A stretch of 64,000 nucleotides of DNA from Nocardioides astragali (GCF_024436375.1 NZ_JAFMZM010000004.1:682001-746000), one strand, 5' to 3'; counted from the first letter of the stretch, positions 1-9,028 are shown. A program made the numbers and translations. Notes: a model not told the origin generated them from the letters alone.

Positions 1-585
1 GGTGCCGGTCCCGTCGTCGCGGTCGAGATGTGCTGTGGCGTCGCGCCGGTCGCCGCCGCGCTCCACGCGACGGCGGCCGAGGTGCATGCGGCGGACGTGA
101 GCGCGGCTGCGCTGGACTGCGCCCGGCAGAACGCCCCGACGACTCTGCTCCACCACGGAGACCTCTTTGACGCCCTGCCGGCCGGGCTGCGCGGCCGGGT
201 CGGCGTGCTTGCGGCCAACGCGCCCTACGTCCCCACCGACCGGATCTCGTCCATGCCGCCCGAGGCCCGCGAGCACGAGCCACGCGTCGCCCTCGACGGT
301 GGCACCGACGGCGTCGACCTCCACCGTCGGCTGTCCGCGGAAGCCACCGACTGGCTGGTGCCCGGGGGAGTGCTGCTGGTCGAGACCAGCCGCTCGCAGG
401 CGCCGCTGACGACCGCGGCCATGGCCGCGGCCGGGCTCGACACCCACGTGGTCGTCGACCCCGAGCTGGGCGGGTGCGTCGCCGTCGGGGTGAAGGATCA
501 GTCCATGACCGGAGGGGCGGGGGTGACGATCCCGACCTCGGCGTCCGCCTCCTCGATCTGCTCCCGGGAGATGCCGAGCAGGTAG
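1..585 (+). CDS. PrmC-related N5-glutamine methyltransferase, 5' end missing
   Basis: The reading frame is open from the first base, so the N-terminus lies outside the window; about 194 codons are visible. The start of the visible part carries a class I SAM-binding motif (V-E-M-C-C-G), and further on there is Asn-Ala-Pro-Tyr followed by V-P-T. HemK/PrmC enzymes have (N/D)PPY at this catalytic site. The NAPY variant fits the actinobacterial PrmC-related group usually named putative protein N5-glutamine methyltransferase, which probably modifies a glutamine in a translation-associated protein. Its last 88 bases overlap the 3' end of serB on the other strand. The substrate is not determined by sequence. 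Confidence 0.75.
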   Translation, partial: GAGPVVAVEMCCGVAPVAAALHATAAEVHAADVSAAALDCARQNAPTTLLHHGDLFDALPAGLRGRVGVLAANAPYVPTDRISSMPPEAREHEPRVALDGGTDGVDLHRRLSAEATDWLVPGGVLLVETSRSQAPLTTAAMAAAGLDTHVVVDPELGGCVAVGVKDQSMTGGAGVTIPTSASASSICSREMPSR

Positions 586-1715
586 AGCACGGTGTCGAGG
601 TAGGGCACGTTGACGGAGGTCTGCGCCGCGTCGCGCACCAACGGCTTGGCGTTGTAGGCGATGCCGAGCCCGGCCGCGTTGAGCATGTCGAGGTCGTTGG
701 CGCCGTCGCCGATCGCGATGACCGCATCGAGAGGAACGCCCACCTCGGCCGCGAACTCGCGCAGGGCCTCGGCCTTGCCGGCGCGGTCGATCACGTCTCC
801 GACGATCCGACCGGTCAGCAGGCCGTCGACGATCTCGAGCTCGTTGGCGCGGGCGAAGTGGATGCCCAGCTCGGCGGCGAGCCGGTCGGTGATCTGGGTG
901 AACCCTCCCGAGACGATCGCGAACCGGTAGCCCAGGCGGCGCAGCGTCCGGACCAGGGTGCGCGCGCCCGGCGCCAGCACGATGGAGTCGTAGACCTCGT
1001 CGAGGGCCGTGGCCGGGACGCCCTCGAGCAGGGCGACGCGCTCGCGCAGCGACTGCTCGAAGTCGAGCTCGCCCCTCATGGCCGCCTCGGTGACCCGGGC
1101 GACCTCGGCCTCGTGGCCGGCGTGGGCGGCGAGCATCTCGATCACCTCGCCCTGGATCAGCGTCGAGTCGACGTCCATGACGATCAGCCGGACTCCGCGC
1201 CGGTGCAGCGACTCGCGCTGCACCGCCAGGTCGATGCCGAGCCGCACGGCCTCCGCGGTCAGCACCGGGCGCAGGGTGTCGGCAGGCGCACCCGACACGT
1301 GCATCTCGATCGCGGTGACGGGGTAGCGCGCCATGCGCTCGATCCGGTCGATGTTGGCGCCGGCGTCAGCGATCCGTCCGGCGATCGAGGCCATCGCCGA
1401 CGCCTTCAGGGGCCTGCCGATGAGGGTGATGTGCGAGCGGTCGGCGGGGCGGCTCCGGTTGTCACCGGCGCCGCGGTCGACCTCGACGTTCATGCCGAGC
1501 TCGGCGGCGGTGCGCTCGATCACGTCGCGCAGCTTCTTCCAGTCGCGAGGCGCCGTCACGAGGATGCCGAGGAGCAGGCGGCGGCGCAGCACGATCTGCT
1601 CGATGTCGAGCACCTCGACCCCGGCCGCCGACAGGGCGGCGAACATCGCGGAGGTGACGCCCGGTCGGTCCTTGCCCGTGAGGGTGACCAGCAGTGTCTT
1701 CGGCTCGTCTTCCAT
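498..1715 (-). CDS. serB: phosphoserine phosphatase SerB with ACT domains
   Basis: Catalyses the last step of serine synthesis, O-phosphoserine to serine. The 405-residue protein has a regulatory N-terminal part (an ACT domain from about residue 5, and a second ACT-like stretch near 95-170) and a HAD phosphatase from about 175. HAD motif I is D181-V-D-S-T and the acidic motif is G337-D-G-A-N-D with K314 before it. ACT-SerB proteins of this length are typical of actinobacteria, and serine feedback through ACT is known in the family. The ATG at 1715 is preceded, on its own strand, by TAGCCT eight bases upstream, so the mRNA may be leaderless. The 3' end overlaps the neighbouring methyltransferase gene convergently. 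Confidence 0.95.
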   Translation of the reverse strand: MEDEPKTLLVTLTGKDRPGVTSAMFAALSAAGVEVLDIEQIVLRRRLLLGILVTAPRDWKKLRDVIERTAAELGMNVEVDRGAGDNRSRPADRSHITLIGRPLKASAMASIAGRIADAGANIDRIERMARYPVTAIEMHVSGAPADTLRPVLTAEAVRLGIDLAVQRESLHRRGVRLIVMDVDSTLIQGEVIEMLAAHAGHEAEVARVTEAAMRGELDFEQSLRERVALLEGVPATALDEVYDSIVLAPGARTLVRTLRRLGYRFAIVSGGFTQITDRLAAELGIHFARANELEIVDGLLTGRIVGDVIDRAGKAEALREFAAEVGVPLDAVIAIGDGANDLDMLNAAGLGIAYNAKPLVRDAAQTSVNVPYLDTVLYLLGISREQIEEADAEVGIVTPAPPVMD

Positions 1716-1784
1716 TGGTGAGGAGGCTAGCCCGGCAGCGCCTTCGCCAGTGACGGAGTCCGCACAACGGTCGGAGGTACGCCG

Positions 1785-2498
1785 CTACTGCGGCCACACC
1801 TCGGGTGAGCACGCCGCCACCACCGCCCGACGGGCCGCCCGTCCCAGTGGCTGCAGGAGCCCACGGCGCCGCTCCGCCTCGTACGACGAGAGCGCGCCGC
1901 CGTCGTCCTCGAGCGCGAGGTCGACGATCATCCAGGCCTGCAGGCCCCGCGCCGCGAGGTCCACGCAGCGCGGTGGCGTGCCGAGGGGCGCGTCGAGGCG
2001 CGGTCGCTGGTGCAGGTTCATCAGTGCGTCGGCCGCCTCCGGTCGCCAGCGGGCCACGTCCAGGACAGCGAGATCGTCGGCCGCCCCCAGGAGCGCCTCG
2101 CGCAGCGCCCGGTCGGCCTCGCCCACGTCGGGCAGCTGGCGCCGCTCGGCGGCGAAGGCCCGCCACTGGACGGTCTCGCCCTTCTCCTCCGGCACCAGCC
2201 CGAGCGACCCGGCGACCACCGCCTGCCCGGCTTCCATGGCAGCGGAGTTGAAGTCGCGCGGCCCGCCGAGGCCGAGCGGGTCGCCGTCGACGGGCAGCGC
2301 CAGGCCGGCGTACGACGCCCCGCTGGCCCGCGACCGCGCCAGCAGGTCGAGTGCCGAGCCTCCCTCTAGCAGGTGGGTGTCGTCGGCCAGCGCGTCGAGC
2401 ACGTGGTCGGTCTGCTCGTGCCCGCGCAGCCACGCCGTCAGCCACCAGGCGAGGACCGCCGAGTGGGGGAGCGCGGGGGACGACGAGGACGACGACAT
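1785..2498 (-). CDS. conserved hypothetical protein, alanine/acid rich
   Basis: A 237-residue protein that I do not assign to a family. It begins with a serine run and has no obvious signal peptide or membrane helix. The body is rich in Ala, Leu, Glu and Arg and looks helical. The start is well supported: TAGCGT lies eight bases upstream of the ATG on the minus strand, the usual layout for a leaderless transcript. It reads toward serB, 69 bases away, and is divergent from the ABC ATPase gene. The 114-base gap between the two starts holds three 13-base tandem repeats. Codon use matches the neighbours. Confidence 0.75.
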   Translation of the reverse strand: MSSSSSSPALPHSAVLAWWLTAWLRGHEQTDHVLDALADDTHLLEGGSALDLLARSRASGASYAGLALPVDGDPLGLGGPRDFNSAAMEAGQAVVAGSLGLVPEEKGETVQWRAFAAERRQLPDVGEADRALREALLGAADDLAVLDVARWRPEAADALMNLHQRPRLDAPLGTPPRCVDLAARGLQAWMIVDLALEDDGGALSSYEAERRRGLLQPLGRAARRAVVAACSPEVWPQ

Positions 2499-2530
2499 CG
2501 CGGGTGACGCTACTCGCTGCCCCAGGTCGG

Positions 2531-2569
2531 GTCAGCCCGTCCTGTCAGCCGGTCGTGTCAGCCCGTCGT
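2531..2569. repeat. three tandem 13-base repeats between divergent promoters
   Basis: Consecutive units GTCAGCCCGTCCT, GTCAGCCGGTCGT and GTCAGCCCGTCGT fill 2531-2569. They lie between the leaderless promoter of the hypothetical gene (minus strand, TAGCGT at 2507-2512) and that of the ABC ATPase (plus strand, TAGGGT at 2600-2605). A regulator binding site is possible but is only inferred from position. Confidence 0.6.
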
Positions 2570-2612
2570 GTCCGGCCCGGACCCGTGGCGGCTGCTGGAT
2601 AGGGTGAGGAAC

Positions 2613-3419
2613 ATGGTCGCCGTCATCGAGTTCGCAGGGGTCTCGGTGCGCCGCGGCCGGTCCCTGCTGCTCGACGACGTCAGCTGGGAGGTCGAGGAGG
2701 ACGAGCGCTGGGTCGTCCTCGGACCCAACGGCGCCGGCAAGACGACGCTGCTCCAGGTCGCCGCCGCCCAGATCCACCCGACCTCGGGCGTCGCCGGCAT
2801 CCTCGAGGAGGTCCTCGGCACCACGGACGTCTTCGAGCTGCGCCCTCGCATCGGCCTCACGAGCGCCGCACTGGCGGACCGCATCCCCCGGAGCGAGCTC
2901 GTCAAGGACGTCGTGGTCTCCGCGTCCTACGGCGTCCTCGGCCGCTGGCGCGAGCAGTACGCCGACCTCGACCACGACCGGGCCGGCGAGCTGCTGGCCG
3001 AGGTCGGGGTCAGCCACCTGGCCGAGCGCACCTTCGGCACACTCAGCGAGGGCGAGCGCAAACGGGTGCAGATCGCCCGCGCACTCATGACCGATCCCGA
3101 GCTCCTCCTCCTGGACGAGCCCGCCGCCGGGCTCGACCTCGGCGGGCGCGAGGACCTGGTCGCGACGCTGTCGGAGCTCGCCCTCGACCCCGACTCCCCG
3201 GCGACGGTCCTGGTGTCCCACCACGTCGAGGAGATCCCACCCGGCTTCACCCATGCGCTGCTGCTGCGCGAGGGTCGAGTGGTGGACGCCGGCCCGGTGG
3301 AGGACGTCGTCACGGCGGAGACGCTGTCCGCGACGTTCGGGATGCCGTTGCTGCTGAGCCGCGAGGACGACCGGTTCGCGGCGCGTCGACGGCCCGCCCA
3401 ACGGATCCTCCAGCACTGA
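2613..3419 (+). CDS. ABC transporter ATP-binding protein
   Basis: A single ABC ATPase domain of 268 residues. Walker A is GPNGAGKTT, the signature is LSEGERKR and Walker B is LLLLDEP, followed by an H-loop histidine in VSHH. No permease gene is adjacent, so it either works with a distant membrane partner or belongs to the ModF/YlmA-like soluble group; the sequence alone does not decide. I chose the ATG at 2613 over an upstream in-frame GTG at 2568. TAGGGT lies seven bases before it, and GAGGAA in the same stretch could also act as a ribosome binding site. Confidence 0.9.
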   Translation: MVAVIEFAGVSVRRGRSLLLDDVSWEVEEDERWVVLGPNGAGKTTLLQVAAAQIHPTSGVAGILEEVLGTTDVFELRPRIGLTSAALADRIPRSELVKDVVVSASYGVLGRWREQYADLDHDRAGELLAEVGVSHLAERTFGTLSEGERKRVQIARALMTDPELLLLDEPAAGLDLGGREDLVATLSELALDPDSPATVLVSHHVEEIPPGFTHALLLREGRVVDAGPVEDVVTAETLSATFGMPLLLSREDDRFAARRRPAQRILQH

Positions 3420-3436
3420 CTGGCTAGGCTCTCGCC

Positions 3437-3898
3437 ATGGACTGGATCCGCGACCACCTCTGGGAGACCTGGCTGGCGCTGTCGATCGCGCTCGGCGTCG
3501 CGGAGATGTTCAGCCTCGACCTGATCCTCGCGATGCTGGCCGCCGGTGCCGTGATCGGCATGGTCGCCGCCCTGGTCGGGCTGCCGGTGTTCGTGCAGAT
3601 CCTCGCGGCGCTGGCCGCGTCGGTGGCGATGCTCTCGCTGGTGCGTCCCGCGTTCGTCAAGCGGCTCCACAACGGTCCCGAGCTCTCGCTCGGCCACGGC
3701 AAGCTGGTCGGCACCCGTTGCCTGGTCACCGAGGAGATCACCGGCCTGTCCGCTGGCCGCATCAAGGCGGGCGGCGAGACCTGGACGGCTCTTCCCTACG
3801 ACGAGAACCTGCGGATCGCGGCCGGCGAGACCGTCGAGATCCTGCAGATCAAGGGTGCGACGGCCTACGTCCACCCGGTGGCCACCCTCGAGTCCTGA
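3437..3898 (+). CDS. NfeD-like membrane protein
   Basis: A short-form NfeD protein of 153 residues: two or three hydrophobic segments in the first 75 residues, then a C-terminal OB-fold-like region. Short NfeD proteins are usually encoded beside an SPFH/stomatin protein and are thought to act with it in membrane microdomains; that gene follows here after 72 bases. TAGGCT at 3425-3430 sits six bases before the ATG, indicating a leaderless transcript that starts the NfeD-SPFH-TauE group. There is no serine protease domain, unlike long-form NfeD. Confidence 0.85.
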   Translation: MDWIRDHLWETWLALSIALGVAEMFSLDLILAMLAAGAVIGMVAALVGLPVFVQILAALAASVAMLSLVRPAFVKRLHNGPELSLGHGKLVGTRCLVTEEITGLSAGRIKAGGETWTALPYDENLRIAAGETVEILQIKGATAYVHPVATLES

Positions 3899-3970
3899 GC
3901 CCACCACCACAGCCACGCACCACGTCCGACAACCGTCCGACACCTGTCCGACAATCTGGGGGAGAACCGA

Positions 3971-5083
3971 ATGACAGCCCTGCTGGTCCTGTTCCTGCTC
4001 ATCATCGTCTTCGTCGTCGTCATGCTGGCCAAGACGGTGAAGATCGTGCCGCAGGCACGCGCCGCCGTCGTCGAGCGGTTCGGGAAGTACAAGTCCACGT
4101 TGCCGGCGGGCCTCAACATCCTGGTCCCGTTCATCGACAAGGTGCGCTACCTCATCGACCTGCGCGAGCAGGTCGTGAGCTTCCCGCCGCAGCCGGTGAT
4201 CACCGAGGACAACCTCGTCGTCTCGATCGACACGGTCATCTACTTCCAGGTGACCGACCCGGTCGCCGCGACGTACGAGATCGCCAACTACATCCAGGCG
4301 ATCGAGCAGCTGACCATGACGACGCTGCGCAACATCGTCGGCGGCATGGACCTCGAGGAGACCCTCACCAGCCGCGACTCCATCAACTCCGGCCTGCGCG
4401 GTGTCCTCGACGAGGCCACCGGCAAGTGGGGCATCCGCGTCAACCGGGTCGAGCTCAAGGGCATCGACCCGCCGCCCTCCATCAAGGACTCGATGGAGAA
4501 GCAGATGCGCGCCGACCGCGAGAAGCGCGCCGTCATCCTCACCGCCGAGGGCCAGCGACAGGCCGCCATCCTCACCGCCGAGGGCTCCAAGCAGTCGCAG
4601 ATCCTCAACGCCGAAGGTGACCGTGAGTCGCAGATCCTGCGTGCCCAGGCCGACCGCGAGGCCTCGATCCTGCGCGCCCAGGGTGAGGGCCAGGCCATCC
4701 AGACCGTCTTCCAGGCGATCCACGACGGCCAGCCCGACCAGTCGCTGCTCGCCTACCAGTACCTCCAGATGATGCCGAAGATCGCCGAGGGCAGCGCCAA
4801 CAAGGTGTGGGTCATCCCCTCCGAGATCACCAAGGCCATGGAGGGCCTCGGCTCCTCGATCCACGAGATCGCGGGGATCCCGCGCGAGGCGTCACCGCGC
4901 ACCCGCGTCGACATGGGCCCGTCGGAGCCGCAGCTGCCGCAGCCCTCTGGCGGCCGAGCCACCAGCAAGGCCGTCGAGGAGGCCATCGCGGAGGCGGAGT
5001 CGGTCGCCCAGACGCCGACCCGCACCGTCCCGCCGACGCCGGCCGACGAGTCGTCCACCGAAGGTGAGCCGCCGCGGGCGTGA
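3971..5083 (+). CDS. SPFH/Band 7 (stomatin-like) protein
   Basis: 370 residues: one N-terminal membrane helix (about residues 3-20), then an SPFH domain with the typical G-K-Y and P-F-I-D elements. After it comes a long charged helical region with AEG repeats (about residues 180-240) that probably forms a coiled coil and oligomerises. The last 70 residues are proline- and glutamate-rich and look disordered. The family scaffolds membrane domains, often together with NfeD, which is encoded just upstream. The ATG at 3971 follows a GGGGGAGAA ribosome binding site. The stop codon overlaps the GTG start of the next gene (GTGA), so the two are probably translationally coupled. Confidence 0.92.
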   Translation: MTALLVLFLLIIVFVVVMLAKTVKIVPQARAAVVERFGKYKSTLPAGLNILVPFIDKVRYLIDLREQVVSFPPQPVITEDNLVVSIDTVIYFQVTDPVAATYEIANYIQAIEQLTMTTLRNIVGGMDLEETLTSRDSINSGLRGVLDEATGKWGIRVNRVELKGIDPPPSIKDSMEKQMRADREKRAVILTAEGQRQAAILTAEGSKQSQILNAEGDRESQILRAQADREASILRAQGEGQAIQTVFQAIHDGQPDQSLLAYQYLQMMPKIAEGSANKVWVIPSEITKAMEGLGSSIHEIAGIPREASPRTRVDMGPSEPQLPQPSGGRATSKAVEEAIAEAESVAQTPTRTVPPTPADESSTEGEPPRA

Positions 5084-5841
5084 GTCCACTCGAAGCCGTC
5101 CTGGTCGCGCTCGCCGGCGTGGCCGCCGGCACCATCAACGCCGTGGTGGGGTCGGGAACGCTGATCACGTTCCCGACCCTGCTGGCGTTCGGCGTACCCC
5201 CGGTGACGGCCAACGTGAGCAACACCGTCGGCCTCGTCCCTGGCAGCCTGTCCGGTGTCGTCGGCTACCGACGCGAGCTGGGCGGCCAGCGCTCCCGCGT
5301 GGTGCGCCTGGCGTCTGCCTCGCTGATCGGCGGGATCGCGGGCGCGCTGCTCCTGCTGTGGTTGCCGTCGTCCGCGTTCGACGCGATCGTTCCCGCCCTG
5401 ATCCTGCTCGGCGTCGTGCTGGTCCTCCTCGGACCCCGGATCCAGCGCGCGGTCGCGGCCCGCGCCGAGTCGCGCGGCGGCATCCCCGACCACGGCGTCT
5501 GGTGGGTGTGGCCCGCGGTCGCGGCCGCGGGCGTCTACGGCGGCTACTTCGGGGCGGCCCAAGGGGTCCTGCTGATGGCGATCCTCGGCATCGGCGTGGC
5601 CGACACGATGCAGCGGCACACCGCCACCAAGAACGTCCTGGCCCTGATCGTCAACGCGGTCGCCGCTGCCGTGTTCGTCGCGGTGGCCGACGTCGACTGG
5701 ACGGCCGCGGGCCTGATCGCGCTGGGGTCCGTCGTGGGTGGTCAGCTCGGTGCGGGCGTCGGCCGTCGACTCTCGCCGACGCTGCTACGAGCCGTCATCG
5801 CCCTGGTCGGGATCACCGCTCTGGTGGTCATGCTCGCCTGA
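5080..5841 (+). CDS. TauE/SafE (TSUP) family membrane permease
   Basis: 253 residues made almost entirely of hydrophobic helices, seven to eight by eye. It begins with a duplicated-fold pattern including G-T-I-N-A-V-V-G-S-G-T and a second similar element with Y-G-G-Y-F-G-A. This pattern marks the TSUP family of anion permeases or exporters for sulfite, sulfoacetate and related organosulfur compounds. The substrate cannot be read from the sequence. It starts with GTG and overlaps the SPFH gene by four bases. Its last 57 bases overlap the convergent hydrolase gene. Confidence 0.88.
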   Translation: MSPLEAVLVALAGVAAGTINAVVGSGTLITFPTLLAFGVPPVTANVSNTVGLVPGSLSGVVGYRRELGGQRSRVVRLASASLIGGIAGALLLLWLPSSAFDAIVPALILLGVVLVLLGPRIQRAVAARAESRGGIPDHGVWWVWPAVAAAGVYGGYFGAAQGVLLMAILGIGVADTMQRHTATKNVLALIVNAVAAAVFVAVADVDWTAAGLIALGSVVGGQLGAGVGRRLSPTLLRAVIALVGITALVVMLA

Positions 5842-6825
5842 GCCGTGCCCCGTGGTCGACGTCGTCGGTCGCACCCAGGCGTCCATCCACGTCTGGATCG
5901 CGGCGTAGGCCTCCGCCCGCACCTCCGGCCTCGACAGCACCACGTCGTGCATCGCGCCGTCGACGGCGATCGAGGTGACGTGGCGCCCCACCGACGAGGC
6001 CCACCGACGGATCTGCTCGACGTCGAGCACGATGTCGTGGGTGTGGGCGTGGTCGTCGAGGCGGTCGGCGAAGTAGGAGCGGGCCGAGGACAGCACCAGA
6101 GTCGGGCACGGGACGTCCAGGCCGGCGTGGAGCTGCGCGTGACCCCGGCGTACGGCCCTCAGCCAGCCGACGTAGACCGGCCGGGACTCCAGCGGCTTCC
6201 ACCCCAGGTCGTAGTCCCACTCCCCGCCGTGCTCGCGGTGCAGCGAGCGACCGTAGACGCCGCTGATCTTGCGAGGGATCTCCTGGAGCGGACGCCTGGT
6301 GCCGAGGCGCTCGATCGCGACCCGGGCGGCGGGACTGCGCAGCCACGCGGAGCCCTGCATGTCGAACCACGGTGAGTTCAGCACCATCGCGACCAGCTCC
6401 GAAGGCCGGCGCTCGTGGGCCCACAGCGGGAGCGTGAGGCCACCCGTGGAGTGGCCGGACGCGACGACCTCCCGGTGCCCGTCGCGCCGGGTGATCCGCC
6501 ACCAGGCGAGGTCGATCTCCGCGAAGTACTCCCGGAGGTCGGCGACGTAGTGGGGCGTCTGGTGATCGCGCAGCGACCGCCCGTACTTGCGCAGGTCGAT
6601 CGCGTAGAACGTGTAGCCCCGGTCGGCCCACCACCGGGCGTACTCGGTGTGGAAGAAGTAGTCGGCGAACCCGTGCACGTGGAGCACCGCGCGCCCCGTC
6701 GGGCGCTCCGCCTGGAGCGTGACCAGGGTCGCCACGACCGAGCCCTCGCTGTCGGGCGGAAGGGAGATCGTCTCCACCCGGTAGTCAGGTCCGAGCACGT
6801 CGGCCTGCAGCGGCAGCGAAGGCAT
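5785..6825 (-). CDS. alpha/beta hydrolase (lysophospholipase-like)
   Basis: 346 residues with a serine hydrolase fold. The nucleophile elbow is G-H-S-T-G-G, preceded by the H-V-H-G-F oxyanion-hole region and followed near the C-terminus by a histidine in a D-G-A-M-H-D context. The layout resembles Hydrolase_4/monoacylglycerol lipase-like proteins. There is no signal peptide, so it probably acts in the cytoplasm on an ester. TAGTCT lies six bases before the ATG on the minus strand, and the next gene upstream is divergent and also leaderless. The final 19 codons are His/Asp/Gly rich and overlap the TSUP gene, so they may be a non-conserved tail. Confidence 0.85.
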   Translation of the reverse strand: MPSLPLQADVLGPDYRVETISLPPDSEGSVVATLVTLQAERPTGRAVLHVHGFADYFFHTEYARWWADRGYTFYAIDLRKYGRSLRDHQTPHYVADLREYFAEIDLAWWRITRRDGHREVVASGHSTGGLTLPLWAHERRPSELVAMVLNSPWFDMQGSAWLRSPAARVAIERLGTRRPLQEIPRKISGVYGRSLHREHGGEWDYDLGWKPLESRPVYVGWLRAVRRGHAQLHAGLDVPCPTLVLSSARSYFADRLDDHAHTHDIVLDVEQIRRWASSVGRHVTSIAVDGAMHDVVLSRPEVRAEAYAAIQTWMDAWVRPTTSTTGHGSGEHDHQSGDPDQGDDGS

Positions 6826-6901
6826 GTCGGGAGACTATCGACCCCGCGGCTATTTCAGGGTTCCGCCTCGGCGTCGGGCCGCGTCGGCCTACCCTTTGCC
6901 G

Positions 6902-8053
6902 GTGTCCACCGCGCTGGGGACCGTCCTCAGGGGGCTGTCCACCTACATCCAGCAGCGCATCGAAGGGTGGCGGACGGGCTCCCGGGGCAGCCAGGCCTTC
7001 CTGCTGCTGGTCCTGGTGTCCCTCGTCGGCCTCGCCGTCGGCTTGGGATACCTGGCCAAGATCGTGCTGCCGGTGGCCCTCTGGCTGCTCTTCTTGATGC
7101 TCGGCACGATGCTGCTGCGCTTCGTGCCGCTGGTCCTGCTGGTCGTCGTGCTCGCGGCAGCCGCCACCTGGACGTCGATCGACACCAGCTTCGCGCGGGG
7201 CAACAAGAACCTGGCCCTGGCGATCTTCTGCGTGGCGGTGGCGCTCGCGCTCTATCAGGCCAGCCGGCAGCGCTCCGGCCTGCCGATGGCGTTGAGCGAG
7301 GCGGTGCTCACCGAGCTGCGCGACCGGCTGCAGCGCCAGGGGGTCGTCCCGCCGCTGCCCACGGGGTGGCGCTCGCAGTCCGCGACCATCACGGCCAACG
7401 GTCCCGGCTACGCCGGCGACTTCCTGGTCGCCGACCTGCGCGACGGCCGCTGGCTGGAGATGGCGCTGGTCGACGTCTGCGGCAAGGGCACCTCGGTCGG
7501 CCCGCAGGCGCTGCAGTTCGCCGGCGCCCTCGGAGGGCTGATCGGTGCCCTGCCCCCTGCCGAGCTGATGTCGGCGGCCAACATGTTCCTGCTGCGCCAG
7601 GAGTCCGACGAGTCCCTGGCCACGGCGGTCCACCTCAAGGTCGACCTGGTCACGGGGGACTACACGATCACCAGCGCGGGGCACCCGCCCGCGCTCCACT
7701 GGCACCTCGGTGAGCGTGGCTGGTCCGTGGACAACGCACGCGGGATGGCGCTCGGTGTGATCGCCGAGGCCGACTTCACCCCCAGCCGCGGCCGGCTCCG
7801 TCCGGGCGAGGCGCTGATGTTCTACACCGACGGGGTCATCGAGACGTCCGGGCGCGACATCGACGACGGCATCGACTGGCTGCGTGACGTGGCGCTGCGG
7901 GCAGTGGACGCACGTGGCTTCACCGGCATGCCGAGGCGGGTCCTCAAGAAGGTCCCGCGCGGCGACGACGACCGGGCGATGCTCGTCCTCGAGCGTCAGC
8001 CGCTCACCTCGCCCGAGATCGACTCCGAGCGCTCCCGAGGGCTGTCGGGCTGA
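6902..8053 (+). CDS. membrane-anchored PP2C/SpoIIE-type protein phosphatase
   Basis: 383 residues. The N-terminal third has four hydrophobic segments (roughly residues 30-130). The rest is a PPM-type phosphatase: the metal-binding region has G-D-F-L-V-A-D, then D-V-C-G-K-G, Y-T-D-G-V and a final D-D-D-R-A. These enzymes dephosphorylate Ser/Thr on regulators such as anti-sigma factor antagonists; no such partner is encoded nearby. I start it at the GTG at 6902 because TACCCT ends six bases before it, matching leaderless promoters elsewhere in the window. An upstream in-frame ATG at 6824 would add a 26-residue basic stretch. Confidence 0.88.
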   Translation: MSTALGTVLRGLSTYIQQRIEGWRTGSRGSQAFLLLVLVSLVGLAVGLGYLAKIVLPVALWLLFLMLGTMLLRFVPLVLLVVVLAAAATWTSIDTSFARGNKNLALAIFCVAVALALYQASRQRSGLPMALSEAVLTELRDRLQRQGVVPPLPTGWRSQSATITANGPGYAGDFLVADLRDGRWLEMALVDVCGKGTSVGPQALQFAGALGGLIGALPPAELMSAANMFLLRQESDESLATAVHLKVDLVTGDYTITSAGHPPALHWHLGERGWSVDNARGMALGVIAEADFTPSRGRLRPGEALMFYTDGVIETSGRDIDDGIDWLRDVALRAVDARGFTGMPRRVLKKVPRGDDDRAMLVLERQPLTSPEIDSERSRGLSG

Positions 8054-8069
8054 GGTCCGGCGTCCCCTG

Positions 8070-9023
8070 TCAGGCGCCGTGCGAGTAGAGCTCGCGGATG
8101 ACGTCCTCGATGTCGGGCTCCTGGATGGAGAGGTCGGCCACGTCGTACGCCGACGCCACCGCCGCGACGAGGGGAGCGGCGCTCGCGTCGGCCGGGAAGG
8201 AGAGCCACTGGCGGGGTCCCTCGACCTTGCGGACCTCTGCCCCGGGTACGTCGATGGGCGGACCGGTGTCGACCAGGTCGACGACGAGGGTTCGGGTGGA
8301 CCCGCCCTGGGCGTGCAGGCCGGCCAGCGTTCCGTCGTAGACGGACGTGCCGTGGTCGATCACGATCACCCTGTCGCACAGGGCCTCGATGTCCTGGAGG
8401 TCGTGGGTGGTGAGCAGGAGCGTGGTGCCGCGTTCGGCGTTGAGGGCGCGCAAGAATTCGCGCAGGCGACCCTTGCTCACCACGTCGAGGCCGATGGTGG
8501 GCTCGTCGAGGTAGAGGATCTCCGGGTCGTGCAGGAGGGCCGCGGTGATGTCTCCGCGCATGCGCTGGCCGAGGCTGAGCTGGCGCACGGGGGTGTCGAG
8601 CTGGTCCCCGAGGTCGAGCAGCTCCACGAAACGGTCGAGGTTCTCGCGGAAGCGCTGGTCGGGGACGCGGTAGATCTTCTGCAGCAGCTCGAAGGAGTCC
8701 CGCAGCGGCAGGTCCCACCACAGCGTGGTCCGCTGCCCGAAGACGACGCCGATGCGCCGGGCGAGGTCGGTGCGCTGCCGGCTGGGCTCGAGTCCGGCGA
8801 CCCGGAGCTCGCCGGAGGTCGGCACGAGGATGCCGGTGAGCATCTTGATCGTCGTCGACTTCCCGGCGCCGTTGGGACCGATGTAGCCGACCATCTCGCC
8901 CGCCTCGATCGAGAAGGTCAGGTCCTGGACCGCCCGCACCACGGACTTGCTGCGGCGCATGAACCCGGCGCGGCGGCGTACGACGAACGTGCGCTCGAGC
9001 CCGGCGACGTCGATCAGCGGCAT
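8070..9023 (-). CDS. ABC-2 type exporter, ATP-binding subunit
   Basis: 317 residues: ATPase core with Walker A GPNGAGKST, signature LSLGQRMR and Walker B LYLDEPT, then a C-terminal extension of about 80 residues. That extension occurs in ATPases paired with DUF990-type permeases. The reading frame extends far upstream, but the ATG at 9023 is the sensible start because the permease gene ends at 9029. It is the last gene of a three-gene minus-strand operon (permease, permease, ATPase). The family includes exporters of drugs, viologens and lipids; the substrate here is unknown. Confidence 0.92.
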   Translation of the reverse strand: MPLIDVAGLERTFVVRRRAGFMRRSKSVVRAVQDLTFSIEAGEMVGYIGPNGAGKSTTIKMLTGILVPTSGELRVAGLEPSRQRTDLARRIGVVFGQRTTLWWDLPLRDSFELLQKIYRVPDQRFRENLDRFVELLDLGDQLDTPVRQLSLGQRMRGDITAALLHDPEILYLDEPTIGLDVVSKGRLREFLRALNAERGTTLLLTTHDLQDIEALCDRVIVIDHGTSVYDGTLAGLHAQGGSTRTLVVDLVDTGPPIDVPGAEVRKVEGPRQWLSFPADASAAPLVAAVASAYDVADLSIQEPDIEDVIRELYSHGA

Positions 9024-9028
9024 GGTCC

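Noticed and set aside
474..1721. Plus-strand frame opposite serB
   Set aside because: SerB motifs are unambiguous; this frame is a valine/glycine/aspartate-rich mirror.
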